Source: CBDUXT01 sp965371245 (GTDB lineage Bacteria; Planctomycetota; Phycisphaerae; UBA1845). From it: 39,668 bases of DNA. Location: positions 1-39,668 of the forward strand of contig CBDUXT010000055.1 in NCBI GenBank assembly GCA_965371245.1, read 5' to 3'. Shown one piece after another: positions 24,867 to 33,080 of this stretch (position 1 is its first letter; every line of letters starts with the position of its first letter). The notes beneath the pieces were generated by a model. The model worked only from the letters and a program-made list of their open reading frames with translations, was not told where the DNA came from and did no database searches. The translations under genes were made by a program, and so were the position numbers.

Positions 24867-25670
24867 ATGGCCTATGACTTGAAGAATCGGGTCGTTTTCA
24901 TCACCGGGGCATCGAGCGGCATCGGCCGAGCGTGCGCGATCGAGTACCACCGCGCCGGTGCGCGCGTGGTGGCCGCTGCTCGGTCTTTTCAAAAGCTTAC
25001 CGCTCTCGCTGACGAAGTGGGAGGCGACCGCATCCTGCCGGTCGCGATGGACGTCACCGACGCGAACCAGCGTGCGTCGGCGCTTCAGACGGCCTGCGAG
25101 CGGTTCGGCGCGGTCGATGTGTTGGTTAACAACGCCGGTTGGGCGAGCTTTACGACCCTGCTGGCCATGCCGTCGCAACATCTGGATCGCATGATCGCGT
25201 TGAACTTCTTGGCGCCCATCGCCATGACGCAGGCGGTGCTACCGGCCATGCTCGCGCGCGGCAGCGGGCAGATCGTCAACATCTCGTCAGTCGTCGCGGC
25301 CCAAGCGATTCCCCGGATGACGGTCTACAGTGCCACGAAGTCCGCACTCAGTGCGCTCAGCAGCGGGCTGCGGATGGAGCTTGCCGGAACCGGTATCGAC
25401 GTGCTCGTCGTCGCGCCGGGCTCGACCGCCACCGCTTTCTTCGAGGTGGCCGCCACCGTCGATGCCAAGGCGACGCGCCTCGCGAACGCGCAGTACTCGC
25501 CCGAGCGCGTGGCCCGCGCGGTGGTCGCCTCGTCGCGTCGATGCCGAAAAGAGGTGACGCTGACCGCGGAAGGGAAGGCGATCACGGTCATCCGCCGTGT
25601 CTCGCATCGGCTGGCCGATGCCATCATGGTCCGCATCGCCCGGCGAGCCATGCCGGCGATCGAAGCGTAG
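24867..25670 (+). CDS. Short-chain dehydrogenase/reductase
   Basis: The 267 residues form a classical SDR. TGASSGIG (13-20) binds NAD(P). NNAG (88-91) stabilises the fold. The catalytic residues are Ser141, Tyr154 and Lys158 (NISSV ... TVYSATKSAL). VVAPGSTATAFFE is the typical PG motif region after the active site. Arg39 in AAARSFQ hints at NADP preference. The C-terminus (IRRVSHRLADAIMVRIARRA) is basic and could touch membrane, as in lipid-acting SDRs. Substrate is unknown. It starts 207 bases from the divergent MBL gene and ends 85 bases before miaB on the same strand. Confidence 0.93.
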   Translation: MAYDLKNRVVFITGASSGIGRACAIEYHRAGARVVAAARSFQKLTALADEVGGDRILPVAMDVTDANQRASALQTACERFGAVDVLVNNAGWASFTTLLAMPSQHLDRMIALNFLAPIAMTQAVLPAMLARGSGQIVNISSVVAAQAIPRMTVYSATKSALSALSSGLRMELAGTGIDVLVVAPGSTATAFFEVAATVDAKATRLANAQYSPERVARAVVASSRRCRKEVTLTAEGKAITVIRRVSHRLADAIMVRIARRAMPAIEA

Positions 25671-25755
25671 AGTTGTTCGCGAACGCACGGCGACGTACAA
25701 TCGTTCCACCGCAGAAGAAGTGGACACGCGATAGAACACTCACAGCCCGATCCCA

Positions 25756-27252
25756 ATGAAACCACGGACCGTCTTCCTCGAAACCATGGGTTGCCAAATG
25801 AACGTGCTCGATAGCGAGCTCGTGTTCGGGCAGCTTCGCGCGTTGGGCTACGAGCCGATCGAGGAGATGACCGAGGCCGACGTCGTTCTTTTCAACACGT
25901 GCAGCGTTCGCGATCACGCCGAGCAGAAGGTTCTCTCCAGGCTAGGCGAATTGCGCAAGCCGAAAGAGAGCCGGCCCGACATGGTCGTGGGCGTGATCGG
26001 CTGCATGGCCGAGCGCGATCCGAACGGAATCTTCGCCAAAATGCCGCACGTCGATCTGGTGTGCGGCCCGGGCGAACTCAACAAGATTCCCGCGCTGATC
26101 GACGAAGCAAGAGAAAACCGCACGCATGCCGTCGCCCTGTCGCAATCCAAGTCGCGCAAGAGTACGCCGCTGGAGCGAGCGTTGGAATACGACTCCGTCG
26201 AGGCGCTCGATCTATCGCGCGAGCCCCCCACGGGTCAGCGCGTCCTGCAATCGTACATCCGCGTGCAGCGCGGGTGCGACAAGTTCTGCACTTTCTGCGT
26301 CGTCCCATTCACTCGCGGCCCGGAGCGCAGCCGCCCGCCCCAGCAAATCGTTGACGAGGCCAAGATGCTCGCGGAACACGGGGCGAGGGAGGTTACGCTG
26401 CTGGGTCAGACGGTCAACAGCTACGTGAACTCGCAAGACGGGCGACCCGTGCGTTTCGCCGAACTACTGGCGGCGGTGGCCGCGGTCGCCGGCATCGAGC
26501 GCGTCCGCTTCGTGACCAGTTATCCCGGCGACTTCACGGACGACATCTTCGAGGTGATGCGCGACGTGCCGGAGGTGTGCGAGTATCTTCACCTGCCGGT
26601 CCAAAGCGGCAGCGACGCCGTGCTTCAGCGCATGCGGCGTCAATACTCCGTGACCGGCTATCTCGACCTGATCGATCGCGGCCGGGCGTTGGTCCCCGGC
26701 CTGTCCATCGCCAGCGACTTTATCGTTGGCTTCTGCGGCGAGACCGAGGCCGATCACGAGGCGTCGTTGCATCTGATCGAGCGCTGCCGCTTCAGCAAGG
26801 TCTTCGTCTTCAAGTATTCCAACCGCCCCGGCACGGTGGCCGACAAGCGAGCGGCTGACGACATCCCCGACGAAATCAAGCGCCGCCGAAACCACGAGAT
26901 GCTCGCGCTCCAGCAGCAACTCTCGCTGGTTGACAACCAGGCGCGGATCGGCGACATCGTACAGGTGTTGGTCGAGGGCTACAGCAAGGCGGCCATCAAA
27001 GCCCAGGAGGCGGAGCAGACCCGCGGCGAGGAAATCGGCTGGCGTCGATCGGACCAACTCGTCGGTCGGACGCCGGGTGATCGAATCGTGGTCTTTCCCG
27101 GGCAACCTCAGCACATCGCCCGGTTCGCCGATATCCAGATCACGGGTGCGACGGCCCTGACGCTCCACGGCAGGGTGGTAGAAAAGAACCGCGCGGACGA
27201 TCGGGCCGTGCGAACTTCGGTCCGCTCCCTTCCGGTGGTCGATCCGGGCTAG
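25756..27252 (+). CDS. miaB: MiaB, tRNA-2-methylthio-N6-dimethylallyladenosine synthase
   Basis: The 498-residue protein has the complete methylthiotransferase layout. The N-terminal UPF0004 domain holds Cys13 (ETMGCQMN), Cys49 (FNTCSVR) and Cys83 (IGCMAE) for the auxiliary Fe-S cluster. The radical SAM motif is CDKFCTFC (Cys174, Cys178, Cys181). LHLPVQSGSDAVLQRMRRQY and FIVGFCGETEADHEAS are family hallmarks. A TRAM-like domain follows at about 390-470. It adds methylthio to i6A37 of tRNAs reading UNN codons, using SAM. The tail after the TRAM region (VVEKNRADDRAVRTSVRS) is about 25 residues longer than I expect. ATG 25756 gives the normal N-terminus. Confidence 0.96.
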   Translation: MKPRTVFLETMGCQMNVLDSELVFGQLRALGYEPIEEMTEADVVLFNTCSVRDHAEQKVLSRLGELRKPKESRPDMVVGVIGCMAERDPNGIFAKMPHVDLVCGPGELNKIPALIDEARENRTHAVALSQSKSRKSTPLERALEYDSVEALDLSREPPTGQRVLQSYIRVQRGCDKFCTFCVVPFTRGPERSRPPQQIVDEAKMLAEHGAREVTLLGQTVNSYVNSQDGRPVRFAELLAAVAAVAGIERVRFVTSYPGDFTDDIFEVMRDVPEVCEYLHLPVQSGSDAVLQRMRRQYSVTGYLDLIDRGRALVPGLSIASDFIVGFCGETEADHEASLHLIERCRFSKVFVFKYSNRPGTVADKRAADDIPDEIKRRRNHEMLALQQQLSLVDNQARIGDIVQVLVEGYSKAAIKAQEAEQTRGEEIGWRRSDQLVGRTPGDRIVVFPGQPQHIARFADIQITGATALTLHGRVVEKNRADDRAVRTSVRSLPVVDPG

Positions 27253-27288
27253 TGCTTGGACACGCGCCATTCGACGGGTCGTTCGGAA

Positions 27289-27313
27289 CCGAGCCGCAAC
27301 CGTAAGGGAGCGG
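27289..27313. repeat. Dispersed ~25-bp repeat
   Basis: CCGAGCCGCAACCGTAAGGG plus AGCGG, the best-preserved copy of the repeat also found at 16162, 18546 and 32271, with an inverted half-copy at 16211. It sits 37 bases after the miaB stop, in the same orientation as transcription. Confidence 0.75.
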
Positions 27314-27596
27314 AAATGCCTCGAATGGTGAGTCCCCCACCGAGTAGAATCCGCAGATTCAAGGTTGACCGTACATTTGTCGCCCCATCGTTGGCAAGAT
27401 GGCCTGCGCCCCCTTCTTTTCCCTGTCCCTAACCCCTTCACCGCCCGGCCGCGCCCTCCGCATGGCCTGATCAGAAGGATCGACCACGGATTCCCGACGG
27501 AGGAATCCTGGCGGAAGGCGACACCCGACTACGCCATTGTTAGTGGCGCTACCGCTTCGTGTCGCGCCCGTTCTCCGATTTCTTCGCCTGGTAGTG

Positions 27597-27670
27597 GAGA
27601 GACAGCCCGAGACGGGAGCATCGTTTTCATGGATGACTCCACCCGACGTCTCGGGCTGCTCTCTCTTTTT
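27597..27670 (+). terminator. Strong long-loop terminator-like hairpin
   Basis: GAGAGACAGCCCGAGACG (27597-27614) pairs with CGTCTCGGGCTG (27647-27658) and then CTCTCTC (27659-27665), interrupted by one bulge. T5 follows at 27666-27670. The loop is about 32 bases. The stem plus T-tract fits intrinsic termination on the plus strand, but it lies 345 bases past miaB with no gene between, so the transcript it ends is unclear. Confidence 0.6.
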
Positions 27671-28015
27671 GTTCCACCAGCCGCTTCCGGCGCAGGCCTG
27701 CACGCCGAATGGCGGGATGCCGGACCCTCCCCGTCGCCCCGAGCCCAATTCCGGCCCACAACCTCCAGCCAACCGACGCCAACCCGATTCATGCCCCCTT
27801 CCGCGCCTGTGGAACCCGTGGTCTCTTCCCGCCGCGGCTTCCACTGAGCCTGGCTGCAGGATTCACAGGGCTCTCTATCTCGGGTAACGTATCGCCGTTG
27901 ATCCGCCGTGCGGGGTCGAGAACGCAGGTGGCCGGAACCCACTTGGACGCATGACGGACCGCGAAGGCGTCTTCGCTAGCCCCAGCCTCCGTTGGCCGAT
28001 GAGGAGTTCCACGAC

Positions 28016-29995
28016 ATGACGACCGACCTTGCCAAACGACGGTATTCCCACCCGACGCTCTTGCTGATCGCTCTAACCCTTGTCGCCCCCGGATGTGCGG
28101 TTCTCAACCGGGACGGTGGCGCGGACGCGCAGACCGGCAGCCCGCGCGGAAACCGGGAGGCACGTCGCCGGCAGAACGAACGCCGCGTCGCGCTGGTGCG
28201 CAAGCACTATGTCAAGCATGAGTACCAAATCCCCATGCGCGACGGCGTGCGGCTCTTCACCGCCGTCTACACGCCCAAGGACCGATCGCGGGACTACCCC
28301 TTCATGATGGCGCGGACGCCGTACAGCGTTCGCCCCTATGGCGAGAAGGAGTATAGAAGCTCCTTGGGCCCCAGCCGGCACTTCCAGGACGACGGGTTCA
28401 TCTTCGTCTACCAGGACGTTCGCGGCTGTTACCTGTCCGAGGGCAAGTTCGTCAACATGACCCCGCACCTCGACGACAAGCCCAGCCGCGCCGACATCGA
28501 TGAGAGCTCGGACACCTACGACACGCTGGAATGGCTCGTCGAGAACATTCCCAACAACAACGGCCGGGCGGGCATGTGGGGCATCTCGTACCCAGGTTTC
28601 TACGCAGCCGCCAGCATGATCGACGCGCACCCCGCGCTAAAGGCGTCGTCGCCACAGGCACCCATCGCCGACTGGTGGTACGACGACTTCCACCACCACG
28701 GGGCCTTCTTCCTGCCGCACGCCTTTGGGTTCCTCTCTTCGTTCGGTCAGCCCCGACCCGAGCCGACGACCGAGCGCAGCGGCCGCGGCTTCGAGTACGG
28801 CACGCCGGACGGCTATCAGTTCTACATGGACATGGGTCCGCTCAAAAACGCCAACGAACGGTACCTCAAGGGCGAGATCGACTTCTGGAACAAGACCATT
28901 GAGCATCCCAACTACGATTCGTTCTGGCAGTCGCGCAACATCATTCCGCACCTGCACAAGACGGCCCCCGCGGTCATGACGGTCGGCGGCTGGTACGACG
29001 CGGAAGACCTTTACGGGCCGCTGAACATCTACCGATCGGTCGAGGCCAGGAACCCCGATGTCTTCAACATCCTGGTCATGGGGCCCTGGGCGCACGGCGG
29101 GTGGTCGCGCGGCGATGGCGAGAACATGGGCCTGGTCCACTTCGGCTCCAAGACGTCCGAGTTCTACCGGGAGAACATTCAGTACCCGTTCTTCCGGCAT
29201 TTCCTCAAGGACGAGGGCGAGATGACGCTGCCGGAGGCCTATGCCTTCGAGGTCGGTCCCAACCGATGGAGAACGTTCGACCACTGGCCGCCGAAAGCGA
29301 TGGAGCCCAAGAGCCTCTACCTTCGGGCGGACGGAGGCCTTTCGTTTGACGCACCGGCAGAGACGGGACAGGCCTACGACGAGTACATCAGCGACCCGGC
29401 CAAGCCCGTTCCGTTCACCGAGGCCGTCGCCCGCGGCATGACGCGCGCGTACATGACCGACGATCAACGATTCGCCGGTCGCCGGCCTGACGTGTTGGTC
29501 TATCAGACCGAGATTCTCGACCAGGACGTTTCGCTCGTCGGCCCCATCCTGGCAGACCTCTGGGCGTCAACCTCCGGCACCGCGTCCGACTGGATCGTCA
29601 AGTTAATCGATGTCTTCCCGCCCGACACCGAAGACTACGAGGATACCCCCCGGCGTACGCGCATGGGCGGGTATCAAATGATGGTCCGAAGCGAGTCACT
29701 GCGAGGCCGGTTCCGTAACAGCCACGAGCACCCCGAGCCGTTCGTGTCCAATCAGCCGACGAAGGTGCCCGTGCCGCTCCAGGACGTGTTCCACACCTTC
29801 CAGAAGGGACACCGGATCATGGTGCAGATCCAAAGCACGTGGTTCCCGTTGATCGATCGCAACCCCCAGAGCTACGTGGATAACATCTACCTGGCGGACG
29901 AAGAGGATTTCATCAAGGCGACGCAACGCATCTACCGTTCGCGGGATATGCCGAGTCGTTTGCAGGTGGGCATCTTGCCGGCCGAGGGCGGGTAG
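28016..29995 (+). CDS. CocE/NonD-family hydrolase (S15-type), lipoprotein
   Basis: From ATG 28016 (GAGGAG 9 bases upstream) the protein has 659 residues. LLLIALTLVAPGC gives a lipobox-like Cys27. YQIPMRDGVRLFTAVYTPKD and FIFVYQDVRGCYLSEG are signature parts of the alpha/beta-hydrolase core. The nucleophile is Ser191 in GMWGISYPGF. MGPWAHGGWSRGD should hold the catalytic His. DVLVYQTEILDQDVSLVGPI and LIDVFPPD belong to the C-terminal jelly-roll domain. Relatives include cocaine esterase, alpha-amino-acid ester hydrolases and X-Pro dipeptidyl peptidases. Exact substrate unknown; probably acts on peptides or esters outside the inner membrane. Confidence 0.92.
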   Translation: MTTDLAKRRYSHPTLLLIALTLVAPGCAVLNRDGGADAQTGSPRGNREARRRQNERRVALVRKHYVKHEYQIPMRDGVRLFTAVYTPKDRSRDYPFMMARTPYSVRPYGEKEYRSSLGPSRHFQDDGFIFVYQDVRGCYLSEGKFVNMTPHLDDKPSRADIDESSDTYDTLEWLVENIPNNNGRAGMWGISYPGFYAAASMIDAHPALKASSPQAPIADWWYDDFHHHGAFFLPHAFGFLSSFGQPRPEPTTERSGRGFEYGTPDGYQFYMDMGPLKNANERYLKGEIDFWNKTIEHPNYDSFWQSRNIIPHLHKTAPAVMTVGGWYDAEDLYGPLNIYRSVEARNPDVFNILVMGPWAHGGWSRGDGENMGLVHFGSKTSEFYRENIQYPFFRHFLKDEGEMTLPEAYAFEVGPNRWRTFDHWPPKAMEPKSLYLRADGGLSFDAPAETGQAYDEYISDPAKPVPFTEAVARGMTRAYMTDDQRFAGRRPDVLVYQTEILDQDVSLVGPILADLWASTSGTASDWIVKLIDVFPPDTEDYEDTPRRTRMGGYQMMVRSESLRGRFRNSHEHPEPFVSNQPTKVPVPLQDVFHTFQKGHRIMVQIQSTWFPLIDRNPQSYVDNIYLADEEDFIKATQRIYRSRDMPSRLQVGILPAEGG

Positions 29996-30103
29996 CAAAC
30001 CGCTGAACAAGGCGTGGCGCAGGCTTCCACCGCGCGTTTTCACCCGCTGGGACCCGGTGCCACACGAGAGGAAGCCCTAACGCATCGCAAAGATGCGAAA
30101 TGT

Positions 30104-31426
30104 GGTTCACCCGCGATTTCCGGGAAAGGCGGCCCGAATCTTGAGGAAGAAGTAGTCCTCGTCACGGTAGCCATAGGCCATTCGCTTGATTACTTTGATT
30201 TTGTTGTTCATGCCCTCGAGCAGGCTGGTATGCAGAGGGTATTGGCAGTGGGACAGGACGCCGTCGATCTTGTTGCGTAGTTGTCGGGCGAGGCGTTTGA
30301 GTGGCTCGATTCGGCTGCGAATGGCCCGCGCGTACCATTCACGGAAGAAGTCCATGGCGTAGCGCGGATAGCTGTAGTCCCACAAGCTCTTCAGGTCGTC
30401 TTTCAGGACGTAGACCGTTGCCGGCCGGCGGTTGACGGCGAGAAGCTCCCGCAGCCGAACCCGATCCTTGCGCTTGAGGTTCGCGCTGTTTCGCAGCAGC
30501 AACCAGCGGGAACCCTTGATGACCTGCCGTTCCCGTCGGTTGGTTTGTCGTTTGGCTTCGGCGGTCCGCACCTTGTCAATCACCTCCCGGCCATACTTCG
30601 CCACGACATGGAAGAGATCGAACACGATGTCAGCCTGCGGGCACTGGGCCTTCACTTCAGCCTCGTACGCCGCATTCATGTCCATGGCCACAGCCTCGAT
30701 ACGGTGACGCCCTTCGGCACCGAGTTTCTCGAAAAACGGTCGGATGTCCTCCCGGCTGCGACCGCGACAGACCCATAGCGCTTCTTTGCGGTTCGGCTCC
30801 ACAAAGATCGTCGTGTAGCGATGTCCGCGTTTGATCGCGAACTCATCCATGGCCAGGAACCGCAGGTCCATCAAATCCGGTTCACCCAACGTGGCTTCCA
30901 GCCAGGCCTTGTCGATACGCTTCACCGCGTCCCAGCTCAGGCCATGGAACTTCGCCACATGCTTGATCGATAGAACCTTGCACGGTTTCGCTACGCTCCG
31001 GGCCAGGCGCCCCGTGACACGAGCGTGCTTCGCCAGCCACGGCAAGTGCTCGACCTTCGGACCACAAACGGGACACGCCACGCGGAATCGTTGGATCAGC
31101 AGATGCGTTTCCGCGTCCAGGATGGGCAGGTCCCGGATCCAGCGTTCCTCCCAATCGTGATATCGCTCACAGGCCTGGCCGCAGCCCGAGCAGATCATCG
31201 GCACGTCCGATCGCCGAATCAGTTCGATCCAAACCTGCGGTGCCGCTCCCTCCACCTTCGATTCGTGCCGCTCAACAAAACCGATACGATACCCTTCGCA
31301 TCCGCCCAACAGGGCGGTAATCTCGTCGCTTGGCAAGGCATCCTCCTATCCTGAAAGCCGTCAAACCTTCAAGATAGCCAAGGATGCCTTTGCCATCGAT
31401 CCCATCCCGGAAATCGCGGATGAACC
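30104..31426. mobile_element. ISL3-family insertion sequence
   Basis: A 1323-bp element is bounded by 22-bp inverted repeats: GGTTCACCCGCGATTTCCGG plus GA at 30104-30125, and its reverse complement with one mismatch at 31405-31426. The left repeat overlaps the transposase stop. No convincing 8-bp target duplication is seen (CGAAATGT left, GGACATAA right), so the flanks may have been rearranged since insertion. The inserted site lies next to a decayed nuclease gene. Confidence 0.88.
30107..31336 (-). CDS. ISL3-family transposase
   Basis: The 409-residue protein appears full length. An N-terminal zinc-binding region has CSGCGQACERYHD and CPVCGPKVEHLPW. A helix-turn-helix-like region covers LSIKHVAKFHGLSWDAVKRI. 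The DDE core includes FLAMDEFAIKRGHRY (first Asp), IEAVAMDMNAAYEAEV with FDLFHVVAKY (second Asp), and HTSLLEGMNNKIKVIKRMAY (Glu). It would cut and paste the surrounding element. All motifs and both terminal repeats are intact, so this copy may be active, unlike the other transposons in the window. Confidence 0.95.
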   Translation of the reverse strand: MPSDEITALLGGCEGYRIGFVERHESKVEGAAPQVWIELIRRSDVPMICSGCGQACERYHDWEERWIRDLPILDAETHLLIQRFRVACPVCGPKVEHLPWLAKHARVTGRLARSVAKPCKVLSIKHVAKFHGLSWDAVKRIDKAWLEATLGEPDLMDLRFLAMDEFAIKRGHRYTTIFVEPNRKEALWVCRGRSREDIRPFFEKLGAEGRHRIEAVAMDMNAAYEAEVKAQCPQADIVFDLFHVVAKYGREVIDKVRTAEAKRQTNRRERQVIKGSRWLLLRNSANLKRKDRVRLRELLAVNRRPATVYVLKDDLKSLWDYSYPRYAMDFFREWYARAIRSRIEPLKRLARQLRNKIDGVLSHCQYPLHTSLLEGMNNKIKVIKRMAYGYRDEDYFFLKIRAAFPGNRG

Positions 31427-31569
31427 GGACATAATGCGTTGCCTCGAACTCGCATGAGTCTCTCCACCGCTGCACACCTGCCACCCTATCCAGAGTTTGT
31501 ACTCTCCGCGGACATTTGGACATGAGAAACCGGATGCGTACAGTGCGTTGATCTGACGAACCGCGGTCA

Positions 31570-31815
31570 ATGCGTTCGGATCAGTGACCTCAACCACCCG
31601 AGCGCCGCCCACGTCGCCTCCAGGTCCTCGCTGTTGTAGTCGAGGATCTCCTACATGATCGCTTTGCGGGCGGATTCGTCGTCGGTCTCGACGGCCTCGA
31701 TGTAGCGGGCGATCGACCAGTCCCCGCCGTACTCTTCGAGGGTCCGCCGGTAGCCGGTTCGGCGCTCGACAACCTTCAGGCTGTAGCTGGGGTTCCGAAT
31801 GACGCTTCGCCCATG
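31570..31815 (-). pseudogene. C-terminal remnant of a TM0106-type RecB-like nuclease
   Basis: On the minus strand, one frame reads IRNPSYSLKVVERRTGYRRT, then SIARYIEAVETDDESARKAI, M, a TAG stop at 31651-31653, and EILDYNSEDLEATWAALGWL. This matches the C-terminal part of the TM0106/RecB-like putative nucleases (YSLK.VE ... YIEAVET ... IL.YN.EDLEAT). The N-terminal part is missing, and a stop interrupts the core, so it is a dead fragment. It lies 144 bases from the ISL3 end. TAG is not likely to be decoded here. Confidence 0.6.
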
Positions 31816-31920
31816 GCACATTGAGTGCTCTTCTGTGAGGATTGAGCAGTGGTGAATGCGGAGGGGTTGACAAACGTAGCGGATTTGTTCGCTTGGCCGC
31901 CCATGCTTGGCCGAAATAGA

Positions 31921-33069
31921 CTACCTCCTGCGAGCTTGCTGTTGCAGTTCCGCTAGGGTGGCAAGGGGTTGTTCCTGCAACTTGAGTTGTCCCGTCGTTG
32001 CCTCCCAGCGATACACGCTGGCCGCTGAAACGTCCAGCCGCCGGGCAAACTTGGCCACCGAAAGCCCAAGTTGTTTGCGCAGTCGAACCACCGACTTGCC
32101 CGTGGGTCGAATCTTCGGTGTAGCGCGGGCGGAATCTCCGGCTGGCGGTGGACCGTTGGTCGCAGTCCGGCTGCGTTTCTTGCGGACGGGAGCCTTTCGT
32201 TTCGCCCCCTGGGAGACCGTGGATTGGTCCTTGGCCGGTATGCGTTTTGGCCGCGCACGACGGGGCACGACCGCTCCCTCACGGTGGCGGCTCGCACTGG
32301 CGGTGCGTTTGTCAGCGTGCCGTCGTTTCTTCGGCTCAGTCCTCGGAGCAGGTTGCTCTTCGTTGGCGCCATCAAGGTCGATGCCGAAGATGTCGCCGAG
32401 CTGATCGTCGTCCAGACGATCGCCCGTTGCGACGACGCGAGGCACTGCCATCTCGGTGGAGATCAACTCCTGTGCATCGACATCGCGCAGCAGGAACAAC
32501 AGTTCCGGTCGGCTGTCGAGCCGACTGCCGACGCCGTACAGAACGGCTGCGACGTGTTTGCACATCACCGCCCAATCGGGACAGCTGCAGGCGAGTTCGA
32601 TCTCACGTGGCTGAGGGAACAGGCCGCGCGCATGGTCGGTCACGATGGCCATGACCTGGTCCGACAGCCTGCCCTGGAGCAGCTCCAGCATGGAACCGAT
32701 CCGCCCGGAACACTTTTTCTTGACGAACTTCCAGATGGCCGGTTTCAGCTTCTTGATGCGGATGCTCGTGTTGTACAGTTCGGAGCCGCTAACGAGGGCT
32801 TCGATGCGCCCCGGTTGGATTGACAGGTGGCAGACCGAGCCGTTGCGAACATATGTTCGCCCCCGCGGCAGCCGGTTCTGGTAGTCGGAGAACGATTCCA
32901 GATGGTCGCACCACCCCTTGCCCCAGAAGCTCCGTGCGATCGTCCGCCCTTCGATCCGCACCGGCTGAATGTCCTTGCCCTTATTGCGGAGATTCCCCAT
33001 TTCGCGCAAGGCGTTGGCGCGTCGCCGGGCTACCGGAACGTATGGACTCCATTCTCTCCAAACCATCAC
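31921..33069 (-). CDS. SWIM zinc-finger protein with C-terminal XRE-like helix-turn-helix
   Basis: The 382-residue protein has SFWGKGWCDHLESFSDYQNR near its start, typical of SWIM proteins that accompany SNF2 helicases. The SWIM zinc finger is CSCPDWAVMCKH (Cys161, Cys163, Cys170, His172). A basic, low-complexity linker covers about 235-320. The C-terminus (VVRLRKQLGLSVAKFARRLD and SAASVYRWEATTG) is a helix-turn-helix with the XRE/Cro pattern. The dispersed repeat at 32271-32294 is embedded in the linker codons. It follows the SNF2 gene by 11 bases on the same strand, so the two are almost surely one operon and one DNA-acting complex. Confidence 0.92.
   Translation of the reverse strand: MMVWREWSPYVPVARRRANALREMGNLRNKGKDIQPVRIEGRTIARSFWGKGWCDHLESFSDYQNRLPRGRTYVRNGSVCHLSIQPGRIEALVSGSELYNTSIRIKKLKPAIWKFVKKKCSGRIGSMLELLQGRLSDQVMAIVTDHARGLFPQPREIELACSCPDWAVMCKHVAAVLYGVGSRLDSRPELLFLLRDVDAQELISTEMAVPRVVATGDRLDDDQLGDIFGIDLDGANEEQPAPRTEPKKRRHADKRTASASRHREGAVVPRRARPKRIPAKDQSTVSQGAKRKAPVRKKRSRTATNGPPPAGDSARATPKIRPTGKSVVRLRKQLGLSVAKFARRLDVSAASVYRWEATTGQLKLQEQPLATLAELQQQARRR
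32271..32294. repeat. Dispersed ~25-bp repeat inside a coding sequence
   Basis: CCGCTCCCTCACGGTGGCGG plus CTCG is a reverse-oriented copy of the repeat at 16162 and 27289. It keeps the SWIM protein frame open and adds residues around 259-266 (ASRHREGAV) to the low-complexity linker. The match is somewhat diverged. Confidence 0.6.
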
Positions 33070-33080
33070 GCCCTCACTCC

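Larger units (their letters stand above)
27253..28015. other. 763-base gene-free gap
   Basis: No supported gene. It holds the dispersed repeat (27289-27313) and a long-loop terminator-like hairpin (27597-27670). Two overlapping plus-strand frames (27365-27847 and 27537-27887) cross the hairpin and are Pro/Arg-rich with no start signal or family resemblance. The stretch may contain a small RNA ending at the hairpin, but I cannot show it. Confidence 0.5.

Noticed and set aside
24660..25181. N-terminal extension of the MBL hydrolase
   Set aside because: It overlaps the divergent SDR gene and the family N-terminus begins at GTG 24659, which has an excellent ribosome site.
27365..27887. Overlapping plus-strand ORFs downstream of miaB as genes
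   Set aside because: Pro/Arg-rich composition, no ribosome site, and they run through the strong terminator hairpin.
31651..31653. In-frame TAG in the RecB-like nuclease remnant as a recoded codon
   Set aside because: The N-terminal part of the gene is absent and the position is not a special catalytic residue in the family; simple decay explains it.
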